Source: Echinicola soli (GTDB taxonomy: Bacteria; Bacteroidota; Bacteroidia; Cytophagales; Cyclobacteriaceae). Taken from it: a stretch of DNA of 64,000 nt. The notes beneath the pieces are model-generated. The model worked only from the letters and a program-made list of their open reading frames with translations, had not been told where the DNA came from and searched no databases. Location of the stretch: the NCBI RefSeq assembly GCF_006575665.1, contig NZ_CP041253.1, positions 5,025,501 through 5,089,500 on the forward strand, written 5' to 3'. Made by a program: the position numbers and the translations under genes. Position 1 is the stretch's first letter. Each line of letters starts with the position of its first letter. This document shows positions 28,139 to 38,208 of the stretch, in pieces.

Positions 28139-29614
28139 TCAATACCCTGGATTCTGGTCACTGGAAGCGTCCATCGCCTGGTTATAGTTCAACTCATTGA
28201 CTGGTATCGGCCATAGGTAATGTTTCTCGGCAATGCTGATCCCCTTGTTTTCGGAGACAAATTCCTCGGCCCTTCCCAGTCTTTTCAAATCCAGCCAACG
28301 TTTTCCTTCAAACTGGAATTCATAAGCACGTTCCTGCAGCACTGTATCCAAAAAAGCTTCCAGAGGCATCCCTGCAAGACTGAAATCCACTTCACCGGCT
28401 ACCGTGGGATCAAGCCCGTAAGCCCTTCTGTGTACCTGGTTCAGGGCCTCCAGCGCCTCGGAGCTCACCGTTCCGGAGGCCCTTGCATCCGCTTCGGCAA
28501 AAAGCAATAGCACCTCTGCATACCGGTAGACCGGAAGGTCATTTCCTGCACCGGTATTGTCCGGTGCTTCCGGTTCCACGTATTTGCCATTGACCAGGGT
28601 GGTGGCCCCCAGACCAAAATCCACGGGGATCCAGAGCTGTTTCCTGAGGTCTGCATCATTCCATTGCGTATAAAATGGATTGGCCGAATCCCCGTAATGG
28701 GCATAGGCTCCTCCAAAATTATACAGTCCGGTACTCGGATGGTTCAATATCCAGGGCAATCCATTTCCCTGGGCTGATTGCCTGGTATATTTCAGGTAAA
28801 ACACCTCTTCGGCACTGCTCACCAAGTCGGGGCCGAAGATCTCCCACTGGATATCTTCCACACTTTGCACTGGTATTAGGCCAAACTGTCCGGAATCCAT
28901 CACCTCCCGGGCTTTGACACGGGCCGAATCATACTGTTCCAGCTGTAGGTAAACATCTGCCAACAGCGTCTTGGCCGACCAGCTAGTGGGCCGACCGGGC
29001 TGCGCGGGATCGGTCGGAAGACCGGCCTCCGCTACCAGTAAATCTGCCAGGATAAATTCATAGACCTCCGCTACACTGGCCTTTGGCACATCTTTTTGTT
29101 CGATGTTTTCTGCCGTCCTGAGAGGCACCCCTCCCCAGTTCCTTACCAAGTCAAAATAGGTCAGGGCCCTCAAAAAACTGGCCTCGGCCAAATAACGATC
29201 ACGAACCTCCTGCTGTACATTTTCACTTTTCGGAGCATAAAAAATTACCAGATTGGCATTTCTAATCCCCTCATAAAACATGGTCCACCGACTGGCTGCC
29301 GTGTTCATATTGGTGGCATTCAAGCCATTGAAGTCATTGTACTGCGCCCGGCTCCCTCTTCCGTATCCCCAATCGGTATGGGCACTCAACACGGCCACCT
29401 GCTCCGATCGCACATTGCGCAAGGGTGTATAAATGGCATTGGTGGCCGCTTCAATGTCCGCAGCGGTCTGGTAAAAATTCTCGGCCACTACGGTCTTGGG
29501 TTCCTCTTCCAGCAAATCGCTACATCCTGCCAGCATCACCAGTGCCATCGCCATTAGCAGCACCTTAATGCCTGGACGATCAATATCTTTGGGTTTTATG
29601 TGGTATGTTTTCAT
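28139..29614 (-). CDS. SusD/RagB family lipoprotein (second pair)
   Basis: A 491-residue lipoprotein with signal peptide and lipobox (VLLMAMALVMLAGC). SusD hallmarks are in order: NAIYTPLRNVRSEQ, the helix LRALTYFDLVRNWGGVPLRT, ADVYLQLEQYDSARVKAREV, and the C-terminal RAYEFQFEGKRWLDLKRLGR and ending DQNPGY. It should sit over the SusC barrel and bind a glycan or peptide ligand. It begins 21 bases after the partner SusC. No glycan-degrading enzyme accompanies this pair, so the ligand cannot be guessed. Confidence 0.94.
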   Translation of the reverse strand: MKTYHIKPKDIDRPGIKVLLMAMALVMLAGCSDLLEEEPKTVVAENFYQTAADIEAATNAIYTPLRNVRSEQVAVLSAHTDWGYGRGSRAQYNDFNGLNATNMNTAASRWTMFYEGIRNANLVIFYAPKSENVQQEVRDRYLAEASFLRALTYFDLVRNWGGVPLRTAENIEQKDVPKASVAEVYEFILADLLVAEAGLPTDPAQPGRPTSWSAKTLLADVYLQLEQYDSARVKAREVMDSGQFGLIPVQSVEDIQWEIFGPDLVSSAEEVFYLKYTRQSAQGNGLPWILNHPSTGLYNFGGAYAHYGDSANPFYTQWNDADLRKQLWIPVDFGLGATTLVNGKYVEPEAPDNTGAGNDLPVYRYAEVLLLFAEADARASGTVSSEALEALNQVHRRAYGLDPTVAGEVDFSLAGMPLEAFLDTVLQERAYEFQFEGKRWLDLKRLGRAEEFVSENKGISIAEKHYLWPIPVNELNYNQAMDASSDQNPGY

Positions 29615-29635
29615 GGTTCTATTGCGTTTGGATGG

Positions 29636-32600
29636 TTAGAAAGTGGCCCGTAGGCCCACCGTATATGATTTTGGAATGGGATAGCTGTAATGGTCGATCC
29701 CGAGGCTGGTATCGCCGCCATTGCTGTTGACCTCCGGATCCCACCAGGAATAGTCGGTAAATGTCAATAGGTTCTGTCCGCTCACATAGAGCTTCAGGTT
29801 GCCCAGCCATTTGGATTCAGGAAAAGAGAAATCATAGGACAACTGGATGTTTTTGACCCGCAGATAGGAGCCATCCTCTACGTAGCGGTCGGATACCTTC
29901 AGGTCATTGTTACGGCTGATCCTTGGGTATTTGGCATCGGTATTACTGGCCGTCCAATGATCCAGTAGCACCTCTTCGGGCATATTGAGTCCCTGACCAT
30001 AATCCATGGTACTGGAAATGGAGCTGACGTTAAAGATATCATTGCCCTTTGATCCCTGTAGGAACAAATTCAATTGAAAATTCTTAAAGGTCATGGTGGA
30101 ATTGATGCCGTAGTAAAAATCCGGGTTGGGATCCCCTATCGCCGTCTTGTCCGCTTCGGTTATTTCCCCGTCCCCGTTCAGGTCCTTGTAACGGATATCG
30201 CCTTGTTCGGTATAGCCATCCTCCTGGTAGCCCCAAAACTGTCCCAAGGGCCTTCCTTCTTCCATAATGGAAAAGTTATCCGCCACGGTCACCACATTGA
30301 TGAAATTGGTCAAAATGGGCTCGCCGTCATTCAGGCTGACGACCTTGTTACGGTTAAAGGAAATATTTCCGCTGACATTCCAGTGAAACGCCTTGTTGAG
30401 CACAATAGCGTCCATGCTGAGTTCCAGCCCCTTGTTCTGGATTTCGCCTACATTGGCCACTGTGGTGGTATAGCCAAAGGAACTGGGCAGTCGAACGGTA
30501 CTGAGCAAATCCCGGGTATTTTTGATATAAAAATCGGCTCCCAGCATGATTCTTCCTCCAATCAATCCCAAGTCCATGCCCAGGTCAAATTGCTCGGTGG
30601 TTTCCCACTTCAAATCCCCCGGGAGGACTGACTGCGGGGCAAAGGTGCTGTACAGCTCCTCTCCGAAAACAGTGTATCCCGGAAACAGCCTGTTCAAGGT
30701 ACTGTAAGGAGCAATTGCCTGGCTTCCGGTCAATCCCCAGCTCGTACGGATCTTTAGTTCGGAAATGGCTTTTTGATCCTGCATGAACCCTTCCTGGGAC
30801 ACCCTCCAGGCCAAGGCCGCCGAAGGGAAATGCCCCCACTTATTGCCCTCACTATAGCGCGAGGAACCATCAGTCCTCCATGTAGCGGTAAAGAGGTACT
30901 TGTCCGCATAATTATAGTTTAACCGGCCGATATAGGACAGCAGCACGGACCTGGCATATCCGGAAGTGGGCACTCCCGGGGTACTGGCCGCCCCAAGGTT
31001 ATCGGTCTGGAACAGGTCACTTAAAAATCCGGCGGCACTTCCTGCCAAATATCGCGTCTGAAAATCCTGATAGGTAAATCCTGCCAGGACGTCAAACTTA
31101 TGCTTTTCGTTCAAGGTGTCGGTATAGGAAACGGTATTTTCATTGAGCCTGCTAATGTACTGACGGGTGTTCACGCTGGCATTTCCGTCACTATTGATAA
31201 AATTGGTCGTGCGGTAGACATCCGTCCGGTCATCCCTGTTCTCAATTCCGCCCAGTACCTTGATGGTCAGTTTTGGGATCGGGCTGTAACTCGCCGAAGC
31301 ATTGGCAAGGACGATATTGGCATTGACTGTATTAAACTCCTCATGGATATAATTAAGCGGATTGATAATATCCGGGGAGACAAAGGGGAAATCCTCCGAC
31401 AACACGGTCAGGGAACCATCCTGTGCATACGGCGTGGACAGAGGTGAGGCCACTAGTGCCGCCCCGATCATGGAGTTGCCCCTGGCACCACCATCACTGT
31501 CCCTTCTGGCGGTGGTCAACTTGGTCAGGTTGGTCGAAAAGTCAATGGTCAGCTTATCACTCAGCGAATGGTGGATGGATGACTGCAGGGCATAGCGGTT
31601 ATAATCGCTCCCCTTGATGATACCTTCTTGGTCAAAAATACTTCCCCCTACCGAAAACCGCGTGCTTTCATTTCCTCCGGAAACCCTGATGGAGCTGGAC
31701 TTGATCGGAGCCTTGTCAAACACCTGGTCCTGCCAGTCGGTTCCCTCACCCATGGCCGAAAGTTCACTTTCGCTGAAATAAGGGGCCAGCCCATCGTTTT
31801 CAGCTTGGGTGTTCATAAGCTGTCCGTACTGCCGCCCGTTCATCAGGTCAAGCTTTTTACGTAACCGCTGCACGCTGTAATAACTGTCAAACTCCACTTG
31901 GGTAGGTGACTGAACGCCTCCTTTGGTAGTGATCAACACCACGCCGTTTGCGCCCCTGGAGCCGTAAATGGCCGTGGCGGAGGCATCCTTGAGCACTTCG
32001 ATGCTGGCAATGTCCGAATTATTGAGGTTGGTGGGATTACCGGAATAGGGAAATCCATCGATTACATAGAGGGGGCTATTGTCCCCTTGGATGGAATTGC
32101 TTCCCCGTATGCGGATATTTACCCCTCCGCCGGGAGAACCGTCATTTTGCACCACCTGCACGCCGGGAGCTCGGCCGGCCATTGCCTGGACCACGCTGGT
32201 GGTGGGAAATGCATTTACTTCCTCGGTGCTGACCTGGGAAATGGCCCCGGTAAGATCCGCTTTACGGGCAGAGCCATATCCGATGACCACCACTTCTTCC
32301 AGCTCTTCCCCTTGGCTTACAAGCGAAACATCCAGTTGGCTTTGATTGCCCACTTCTAGCTCCTTGCCCTGGAAGCCGACAAAAGAAAATACCAACACAA
32401 GACCTTCATTTTCAGCAGGAAGATTAATGGTATAATTGCCGTCCTCATCGGTGATCGTACCCGTCTCGGTTCCTTTGATCTGTACAGTAGCCCCTGGAAG
32501 GGAAGCCCCGTCCTGATCGCTTACCTTGCCTTTGACGGTTTTGACAACTGTTGGCACGGTATCCTTTTGGTTCAGCACAGGATCTTGGATCGGGGGGATT

Positions 32601-32755
32601 TGCGGTACGGTATCTTGTAAAACAGGCAAGACATGATGTGCCAAATGCTTTTCTGAAGAGGTCACGGTATTGGCAAAGGCAAAAAAGCAGGGGACTCCCG
32701 CCAAGCTCAATGTCAATACCAATCCGTAAAATCTAATTAATGGTATTTTCATCAT
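29636..32755 (-). CDS. SusC/RagA TonB-dependent transporter (second pair)
   Basis: A 1039-residue receptor without an STN domain. The signal peptide (LIRFYGLVLTLSLAGVPCFF) is followed by an unusual proline- and glutamine-rich linker (DTVPQIPPIQDPVLNQKDTV), the carboxypeptidase-D regulatory-like domain (VKGKVSDQDGASLPGATVQI), the plug (VVVIGYGSARKADLTGAIS) and a barrel ending SYTVGLRATF. Start at 32755 or at the second ATG (32752). Lack of STN means it is not controlled by the neighbouring sigma/FecR pair through direct signalling, though transcriptional control is still possible. Confidence 0.95.
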   Translation of the reverse strand: MMKIPLIRFYGLVLTLSLAGVPCFFAFANTVTSSEKHLAHHVLPVLQDTVPQIPPIQDPVLNQKDTVPTVVKTVKGKVSDQDGASLPGATVQIKGTETGTITDEDGNYTINLPAENEGLVLVFSFVGFQGKELEVGNQSQLDVSLVSQGEELEEVVVIGYGSARKADLTGAISQVSTEEVNAFPTTSVVQAMAGRAPGVQVVQNDGSPGGGVNIRIRGSNSIQGDNSPLYVIDGFPYSGNPTNLNNSDIASIEVLKDASATAIYGSRGANGVVLITTKGGVQSPTQVEFDSYYSVQRLRKKLDLMNGRQYGQLMNTQAENDGLAPYFSESELSAMGEGTDWQDQVFDKAPIKSSSIRVSGGNESTRFSVGGSIFDQEGIIKGSDYNRYALQSSIHHSLSDKLTIDFSTNLTKLTTARRDSDGGARGNSMIGAALVASPLSTPYAQDGSLTVLSEDFPFVSPDIINPLNYIHEEFNTVNANIVLANASASYSPIPKLTIKVLGGIENRDDRTDVYRTTNFINSDGNASVNTRQYISRLNENTVSYTDTLNEKHKFDVLAGFTYQDFQTRYLAGSAAGFLSDLFQTDNLGAASTPGVPTSGYARSVLLSYIGRLNYNYADKYLFTATWRTDGSSRYSEGNKWGHFPSAALAWRVSQEGFMQDQKAISELKIRTSWGLTGSQAIAPYSTLNRLFPGYTVFGEELYSTFAPQSVLPGDLKWETTEQFDLGMDLGLIGGRIMLGADFYIKNTRDLLSTVRLPSSFGYTTTVANVGEIQNKGLELSMDAIVLNKAFHWNVSGNISFNRNKVVSLNDGEPILTNFINVVTVADNFSIMEEGRPLGQFWGYQEDGYTEQGDIRYKDLNGDGEITEADKTAIGDPNPDFYYGINSTMTFKNFQLNLFLQGSKGNDIFNVSSISSTMDYGQGLNMPEEVLLDHWTASNTDAKYPRISRNNDLKVSDRYVEDGSYLRVKNIQLSYDFSFPESKWLGNLKLYVSGQNLLTFTDYSWWDPEVNSNGGDTSLGIDHYSYPIPKSYTVGLRATF

Positions 32756-33058
32756 TTCTGGGTTTAAGGCACTAGTGGAAAGACCTTAATTAATCCAATA
32801 CCCATTCCACAACCCTTTTAAAACACTAAAAAATGATGAATATAGCCAATATATAGTTTTGAAGTGGTATTTTTGGAATATCCACGAAGGGCATTCGGAT
32901 CAAAAAATAAATTTATTAGACAAATTGTAGAATTATTGTACCAATATGTAGATAAATTCACAATAAGCAGCCCAAGAGTCACCTGCACAAACAACTTACC
33001 ATTATAGTAATCCTTTCCATTTCATACCCATTACCAAGGATCCTGCACTAACTTGCCC
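32756..33058. other. Intergenic region between SusC and the pyruvyl transferase gene
   Basis: About 300 A+T-rich bases with no credible gene. It should hold the promoter of the second SusC/D pair; minus-strand near-matches to the -7 box exist (TACAATTTG, with one base too many) but none is convincing. Confidence 0.4.
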
Positions 33059-34252
33059 CTACGCTTTTGCGATGACCCCTGCCATTACATCAAATGCCTT
33101 TTTCGCCTGGCCGAGCTGAATTTGCTGCTTTTCCCTGTAGGCTTCCTGGTCCAAGGAAACGGCTACCTTGAACTGCGCATAGAGCTTTTCAAAGCCCACG
33201 GCAAAATTATTTTTGGGCAGCCCCCAGGTGGCCAAATAAGCATTGAGTTTTTCTACTTTAAGCCCCACATGGGGCACTGCATAGCTCATGGCCGTAATCG
33301 CACCGTGAAGGCTGGTGCCTGCATAGCACTTGGCATTGGCGATCAGGTACATGATATCCCAGATATTGTCTGCGTTGAAGTACTCATGGGGACTGTCCAA
33401 CTGCTTGCGAACCCCGGCCAGCGCCAAGTGGTCATCGTGGTCAAGGGCCTTACCGATGGGACACAGGCACAGCTCGGTTGCCGATTGCCTGTAGACCTGT
33501 TCCAGCTGTCCTGCGATCATTTCCTCTTCACCCACGGTATTTTTTCTGTTGATCTGAAAAAACAGGTACTTTCCACGATGGGTCTGAACGTAGTCCCTTA
33601 CCGGAGCGGTCACCCGTTCCTTTAGGTCGGCAATGGGATAAAATGCCGACATCAATATGGCCGAATCCGGAAACAGCTGGGCTGCCACCTGGTTTGCTTT
33701 CAGGTTTTCGACGGTTTGCCGGTCCCTTACGGCCAGGTAATCCACTTCACCGAGCTTCGATTTCATAAAAGGATACTTTTCAAATACACTTTTATCGATC
33801 CCCGATCCACCCAGGGAATTGAGGATCACCGAGCTTACCTGTCCAAAATCGGCTTTGGTAAACACCAATGGCAAAATGGTTTTTCCCTTTAGAAACCTGC
33901 GGGCCATGGCATTCAGGTCAATATATTTGGAAAGCCGGTGGCGGTAGCGGTGCACTTTCTGATAGGTGGGATTCAGGGCGGCAAATAAAGAATGCCAGGT
34001 CACGCCCAACGCTTCCCCACCTGCTACGATGACGTGATTGTTCCCTTCAGTGGTATTGCAGGCCTGGTAAAAAGCCGCCAGCCCTTCGGTGGGCTTGCCG
34101 CCCACTGTGGAAAGGTCACTTTCCACCAAGCCAAAAAAACGGAACCGGTATTCCTTTCCCAAGGATTCCAACTGTTTTTCGATGATTAACGGAAAAAGCA
34201 GGTCCCCATAATTATACCGGTCAAAAGCACCGATGATCAAAATATTTTCCAT
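33059..34252 (-). CDS. Polysaccharide pyruvyl transferase family protein
   Basis: A 397-residue cytoplasmic enzyme of the family that adds pyruvate ketals from phosphoenolpyruvate to sugars of exopolysaccharides. Seen are the N-terminal IIGAFDRYNYGDLLFPLII, the central GDIL-like and TKADFGQV segments, and the C-terminal hallmark CYAGTSLHGAITAMSYAVPH with its histidine. Length is normal. It is transcribed away from the flippase/glycosyltransferase genes that start 266 bases to the right, and its product probably modifies a sugar of the same polymer. Some family members act on peptidoglycan-linked polymers or have lost pyruvylation, so the exact reaction is inferred. Confidence 0.88.
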   Translation of the reverse strand: MENILIIGAFDRYNYGDLLFPLIIEKQLESLGKEYRFRFFGLVESDLSTVGGKPTEGLAAFYQACNTTEGNNHVIVAGGEALGVTWHSLFAALNPTYQKVHRYRHRLSKYIDLNAMARRFLKGKTILPLVFTKADFGQVSSVILNSLGGSGIDKSVFEKYPFMKSKLGEVDYLAVRDRQTVENLKANQVAAQLFPDSAILMSAFYPIADLKERVTAPVRDYVQTHRGKYLFFQINRKNTVGEEEMIAGQLEQVYRQSATELCLCPIGKALDHDDHLALAGVRKQLDSPHEYFNADNIWDIMYLIANAKCYAGTSLHGAITAMSYAVPHVGLKVEKLNAYLATWGLPKNNFAVGFEKLYAQFKVAVSLDQEAYREKQQIQLGQAKKAFDVMAGVIAKA

Positions 34253-34518
34253 GCTTATGATGCTAACAAAAAACCTACCTGTTTTACCAATTTCACAAAA
34301 TTTAAAAACTTTTTAACCGCTGATCGGCCTGGCAGGCGTTCAGCGGTGACCGTTTCCCTAAAAAAATTGGTTCACGTCATGGTTTCTAGCACCATGATTG
34401 CTAGAGCCTTTCCGGCGGTTTTTTACCGGGCCAGGTCAATTGGTCTCTTCCAAGCTCTCCATAAACCCTTCAATATCCTTATCTTGGACAAAATTACACC
34501 TGATACCTTGATCCATCT
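34253..34518. promoter_or_regulatory. Divergent promoter region of the exopolysaccharide cluster
   Basis: The gap between the pyruvyl transferase gene (leftward) and the flippase gene (rightward) must contain both promoters. An 8-bp inverted repeat (34316-34323 with 34340-34347, ACCGCTGA/TCAGCGGT) and a 6-bp one (TCTAGC/GCTAGA near 34384-34404) are visible. No exact phylum promoter consensus could be assigned. Confidence 0.4.
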
Positions 34519-36063
34519 ATGGCGGGACAATCTCCAGTAAAGAAAATCTTCTCCGGCTCTGTTTGGGGCATCGCTGCCAAGGTGCTGGATGCCGTGGCGA
34601 AGTTTGTGACCATTCCGTTATTGGTAGGCTATTATGGCAAATCCGACTATGGGCTGATCGCATTGGCCTTCTCCCTGAATGCTTACCTGCGCCTGATGGA
34701 TTTGGGCATGAACATCGGTTCGGTCCGGTATTTTGCCATGTGGGAGTCCAAAGCTGAATACGACAGGATCGCCAATGCCTCGCGGTCCAGCATGGTATTC
34801 TATGGCCTGATCGGGCTGGCCAATGCCCTGATATTTGTGTTCATGGCCGACTTTGGCCCGGAGTTTTTCAATATCAGCGAAGACCAAGCGCCCACCTACA
34901 AGGTAATGATGTACATCCTGGCTGCCAGTACGGTGTTCAACTGGCTGTCCAATGTCGTCATCCAGCTGCTGAGTGCCAAAGAGGAGCTGGGCTATGTCAA
35001 CCGCATTACCGTCATCAGCAGTGTCCTCAACTTCCTGATCGCCCTGGCTGCCATCCACTTCAAATGGCCCTTGACAATCTACTTCCTCTTTTACACCCTG
35101 TCCCTGTTAGTGGTCATTCCCTTTAATGTCCACCGGCTCAGACTATACCCTATCCCTTTGGGCAAGCTCCTGCTTCCCAAGTGGGATGGAAAGGCCTTCA
35201 AACAGATCCTGGGCTATAGCATGGCCATCTTCGCCATGGGGCTGTTCCAGTTTTCGGCCAAGGAACTGCGGCCTATCTTGCTGGCCAAGTTCGCCAGCGG
35301 AATCGATGTGCTCACCGACTACCGTGTCATCCAGACCATTGCCAATTTAATCATGTCCTTTGGCAGCATATTTCTCCAGGTCCTGCTGCCTTCGGCCTCC
35401 AAGGCCCATGCTGAAAACAACCAGGCAAAGATGGAGAAAATGGTTTTTGAGGCCACCCGCTATATTTCCATTTTCCTGTCCTTGGTAGTCTTTGCCCTGA
35501 TTCTGAATGCCGACAACCTGCTGGTCCTATATATGGGCGAAAGCTACCTTGACCTTAGCAAATGGCTGATCATCTGGCTGCTTACCGTACTGCTGTCCAT
35601 GCACAACACGCCTGTGGCCAGTTTGGTATTGAGCTCGGGAAAGACCAAGGTATTGGTGTTTTCGGCGGCCATAGGCTGCCTCATCTCGCTGCCGATCACC
35701 GTGGTCTTTGCCAAGGACATGGGCGTTGGGGCAGCGGTCATTGGCTATCTGGTCTATATGCTGATCCAGATGGGCTTTTTCTATTTCTACTACATCCCCA
35801 GGGTCCTGCACCTTGGCAGTGCCCATATCTTTTTGAAGGCCTTTTCCCCTTCTGTTTTGGGCGCAGTTATTGCATTGTTCCTGGCAGATTTCGCTGGTTC
35901 CTTGGCCGGCATTGCCCAGCCATACCTGGAAATGGCCTTTCAATCCACGGTGTTTCTCATCGTTTTTGCGGGCTTTCACTGGGCCTTTGTCATCAAATCG
36001 AGCGATATCGATTACCTAAAAAGCAAACTTTCAAACCAACCCGGACCCCATGCAGAGGAATAG
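34519..36063 (+). CDS. Oligosaccharide flippase (Wzx-like)
   Basis: A 514-residue integral membrane protein with about 12-14 predicted helices, of the polysaccharide transporter family. It opens with KKIFSGSVWGIAAKVLDAVA and the typical IPLLVGYYGKSDYGLIALAF; later helices include FNWLSNVVIQLLSAKEELGY and AAVIGYLVYMLIQMGFFYFY. It should flip undecaprenyl-linked repeat units across the inner membrane. It is the first gene of a long rightward operon and overlaps the next gene by 14 bases. Confidence 0.9.
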   Translation: MAGQSPVKKIFSGSVWGIAAKVLDAVAKFVTIPLLVGYYGKSDYGLIALAFSLNAYLRLMDLGMNIGSVRYFAMWESKAEYDRIANASRSSMVFYGLIGLANALIFVFMADFGPEFFNISEDQAPTYKVMMYILAASTVFNWLSNVVIQLLSAKEELGYVNRITVISSVLNFLIALAAIHFKWPLTIYFLFYTLSLLVVIPFNVHRLRLYPIPLGKLLLPKWDGKAFKQILGYSMAIFAMGLFQFSAKELRPILLAKFASGIDVLTDYRVIQTIANLIMSFGSIFLQVLLPSASKAHAENNQAKMEKMVFEATRYISIFLSLVVFALILNADNLLVLYMGESYLDLSKWLIIWLLTVLLSMHNTPVASLVLSSGKTKVLVFSAAIGCLISLPITVVFAKDMGVGAAVIGYLVYMLIQMGFFYFYYIPRVLHLGSAHIFLKAFSPSVLGAVIALFLADFAGSLAGIAQPYLEMAFQSTVFLIVFAGFHWAFVIKSSDIDYLKSKLSNQPGPHAEE

Positions 36064-37009
36064 CGGCACGACCTTCTCCATTTGTATTGCTGCCTTCAAG
36101 AGCAAGCACCTCAGGGAATGCATTGACAGCATCCTTGCCCAGACCATTGGTAACTTTGAGCTCATCATCCTTAACGACTGCTCCCCCCAGCCCGTTGAAG
36201 AAGTGGTTTCCCAATTTGATGACAAAAGGATACAGTACCATAAAAACGATAAGAACGTCGGAGCGCTTAATTTGGTCCAAAACTGGAACAAATGCCTCTC
36301 CCTGGCCAGCGGTGAATTTATCATGATCATGGGAGATGATGATCTCCTTGAGCCGGATTACCTGGAAGAATTCACCCTGCTTATGGCTGCCCATCCCTCC
36401 TTGGATGTCTACCATTGCAGAAGCAAGATCATTGATGATGGGGGAACACCCTGGCTGCTCACCCCTTCCTGTCCTGCCACCGAGGATGTTTATGACAGCA
36501 TCTGGCACCGGCTGAACCAATACCGGTCCAATTATATTTCCGATTATATGTACCGCAGTGAGGCACTCCGGGACCAAGGGGGATTTTATCAGCTACCGCT
36601 GGCCTGGGGATCCGATGACATTACCGCCTTCATGGCCACCGGCCAAAAGGGAATTGCCCATAGCCCCAAGGCTGTTTTCCGCTACCGGAGCCATAGGATG
36701 TCCATTTCTTCCACCACCACCAATGGGCTGGCCAAACTGGAAGCAGACATGGGCTATGCCGCCTGGCTGAAAAACTTCCTGCAGGAAAACCCTATGGGGG
36801 AAACCGAAACGGTCATCTATCGGCACCTGGTCGAAAACCAAGACCGCTACATGCATGAACGGAGAATCTTTACGATCACCAAGATCATGGCCTCTGAAGC
36901 CATCCCCAACATCACCAAGTGGTGGTGGCACCGAAAGAAATTCCAGCTATCGGCCAAAGATGTTTTCCTGGCTGCCGTGAAAAGCAGAAAGATGAGAAAA
37001 GGGAAATGA
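36050..37009 (+). CDS. Family 2 glycosyltransferase
   Basis: A 319-residue GT-A fold enzyme. The nucleotide-binding start (TFSICIAAFKSKHLRECIDS) is followed by LIILNDCSPQPVEEVV and the metal-binding DxD-type motif in FIMIMGDDDLLEPDYLEEF near residue 95. The acceptor/base region is seen in LAWGSDDITAFMATGQKG. It probably transfers a sugar to the growing lipid-linked repeat unit; donor and linkage cannot be read from the sequence. It overlaps the flippase gene by 14 bases. Confidence 0.9.
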   Translation: MQRNSGTTFSICIAAFKSKHLRECIDSILAQTIGNFELIILNDCSPQPVEEVVSQFDDKRIQYHKNDKNVGALNLVQNWNKCLSLASGEFIMIMGDDDLLEPDYLEEFTLLMAAHPSLDVYHCRSKIIDDGGTPWLLTPSCPATEDVYDSIWHRLNQYRSNYISDYMYRSEALRDQGGFYQLPLAWGSDDITAFMATGQKGIAHSPKAVFRYRSHRMSISSTTTNGLAKLEADMGYAAWLKNFLQENPMGETETVIYRHLVENQDRYMHERRIFTITKIMASEAIPNITKWWWHRKKFQLSAKDVFLAAVKSRKMRKGK

Positions 37010-37056
37010 AGAATGGAGGGTGCAAAATTAAAAATTAGCTAACGCAGGTTTTATAC

Positions 37057-38115
37057 ATGGATATTATCTTCAACCCACCGGTAAATACCGAAAACAAGTA
37101 CATCCAGATCATGGTGGATCCCCTCCGGCAGGAAGGCTACCACATCCATGAACTGGACGGACTGTTTTCCAGCTGGAAACACTTTCGGCGCGTCCGTTTG
37201 ATCCACCTCAACTGGTTTGAAAATATTGACGACAGCTCGATTTTCAAGGGCTTCAAGAGTTTTTTCCGGAAAATTATTGTACTGACAACCATCCACCTGA
37301 GCGGAAAAAAGCTGGTGTGGACCATGCACAACAGGATGACCCACGAAAAGAAAACCGGCAAGATGAGTGGTTTTCTGACCAACCGGCTGCTCGCCTGGTC
37401 CGATGCCATTATCATCCACTGTGAGCTGTCCAGACAGCTCCTGCTGGAAAAGTCACCTTCCATCGCCCATAAGATCCATCACATTCCTCATCCGGACTTT
37501 GTGGACAGTTATGGGCCTGCCAAGCCAACTGTCCCAACCAGTGGTCAACCGCTAAGGCTGTTGTTTGTGGGTGCGGTCAAACCGTACAAAAATATCGAGC
37601 TGCTTATGGAAACGGTCGGTGATATAGAAGGGATCTCCCTGACCATAGCCGGCAAGCCAAAGGACGACACCTATAAAAAAAGCCTTGTCCAATTGGCCGG
37701 CAATAGGCCCAATATCAATCTGCAACTCGAGTTTATTCCTGACAGGCTACTTCCGGAATTGCTGGGAGATGCCGACCTGGTGGTATTGCCCTATGATTTG
37801 AACAGCAGCCTGAATTCGGGCACGGTCATGTTGGCCTTCAGTTACCATAAAACCGTGGTCTGTCCAGAAATTGGCACATTGGTTGATATGCAGGAGGCAA
37901 AGGAAAATTTCTTTGGCTACCGTTACCGGGATCTTGCTGAACACCGGCAGATGATCAAGCGCGCCATTGGCAAGGCCCGAGCCCTAAAAAAACAGGATGA
38001 AACGGCCCTTGAAGGGATGGGCAAGTTCATGCAGGCCCATGTCCTGAGGCATCAGTCCAAGGCCCTGGTCGGCAACAGGCTCAAACAACTTTATGCAAAA
38101 CTGTTAACGTCCTAG
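37057..38115 (+). CDS. Glycosyltransferase, GT-B fold
   Basis: A 352-residue enzyme with a two-Rossmann layout. The N-terminal domain contains RVRLIHLNWFENIDDSS and LVWTMHNRMTHEKKTGKM; the C-terminal donor-binding domain starts at LRLLFVGAVKPYKNIELLME and continues to DADLVVLPYDLNSSLNSGTV, the region where an EX7E-type motif is usual. It is closest to group 1/GT4-like transferases of exopolysaccharide clusters. The donor sugar is unknown. It is spaced 47 bases after the preceding transferase gene. Confidence 0.82.
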   Translation: MDIIFNPPVNTENKYIQIMVDPLRQEGYHIHELDGLFSSWKHFRRVRLIHLNWFENIDDSSIFKGFKSFFRKIIVLTTIHLSGKKLVWTMHNRMTHEKKTGKMSGFLTNRLLAWSDAIIIHCELSRQLLLEKSPSIAHKIHHIPHPDFVDSYGPAKPTVPTSGQPLRLLFVGAVKPYKNIELLMETVGDIEGISLTIAGKPKDDTYKKSLVQLAGNRPNINLQLEFIPDRLLPELLGDADLVVLPYDLNSSLNSGTVMLAFSYHKTVVCPEIGTLVDMQEAKENFFGYRYRDLAEHRQMIKRAIGKARALKKQDETALEGMGKFMQAHVLRHQSKALVGNRLKQLYAKLLTS

Positions 38116-38208
38116 GACAAACCCTGCTTTTGTTCGAGAAATTTGGTAAATTCTAACCATAAAGCCCCTTTGTCCCAACTGTGGCAGAGGGCCGTAATTT
38201 CACACCCT

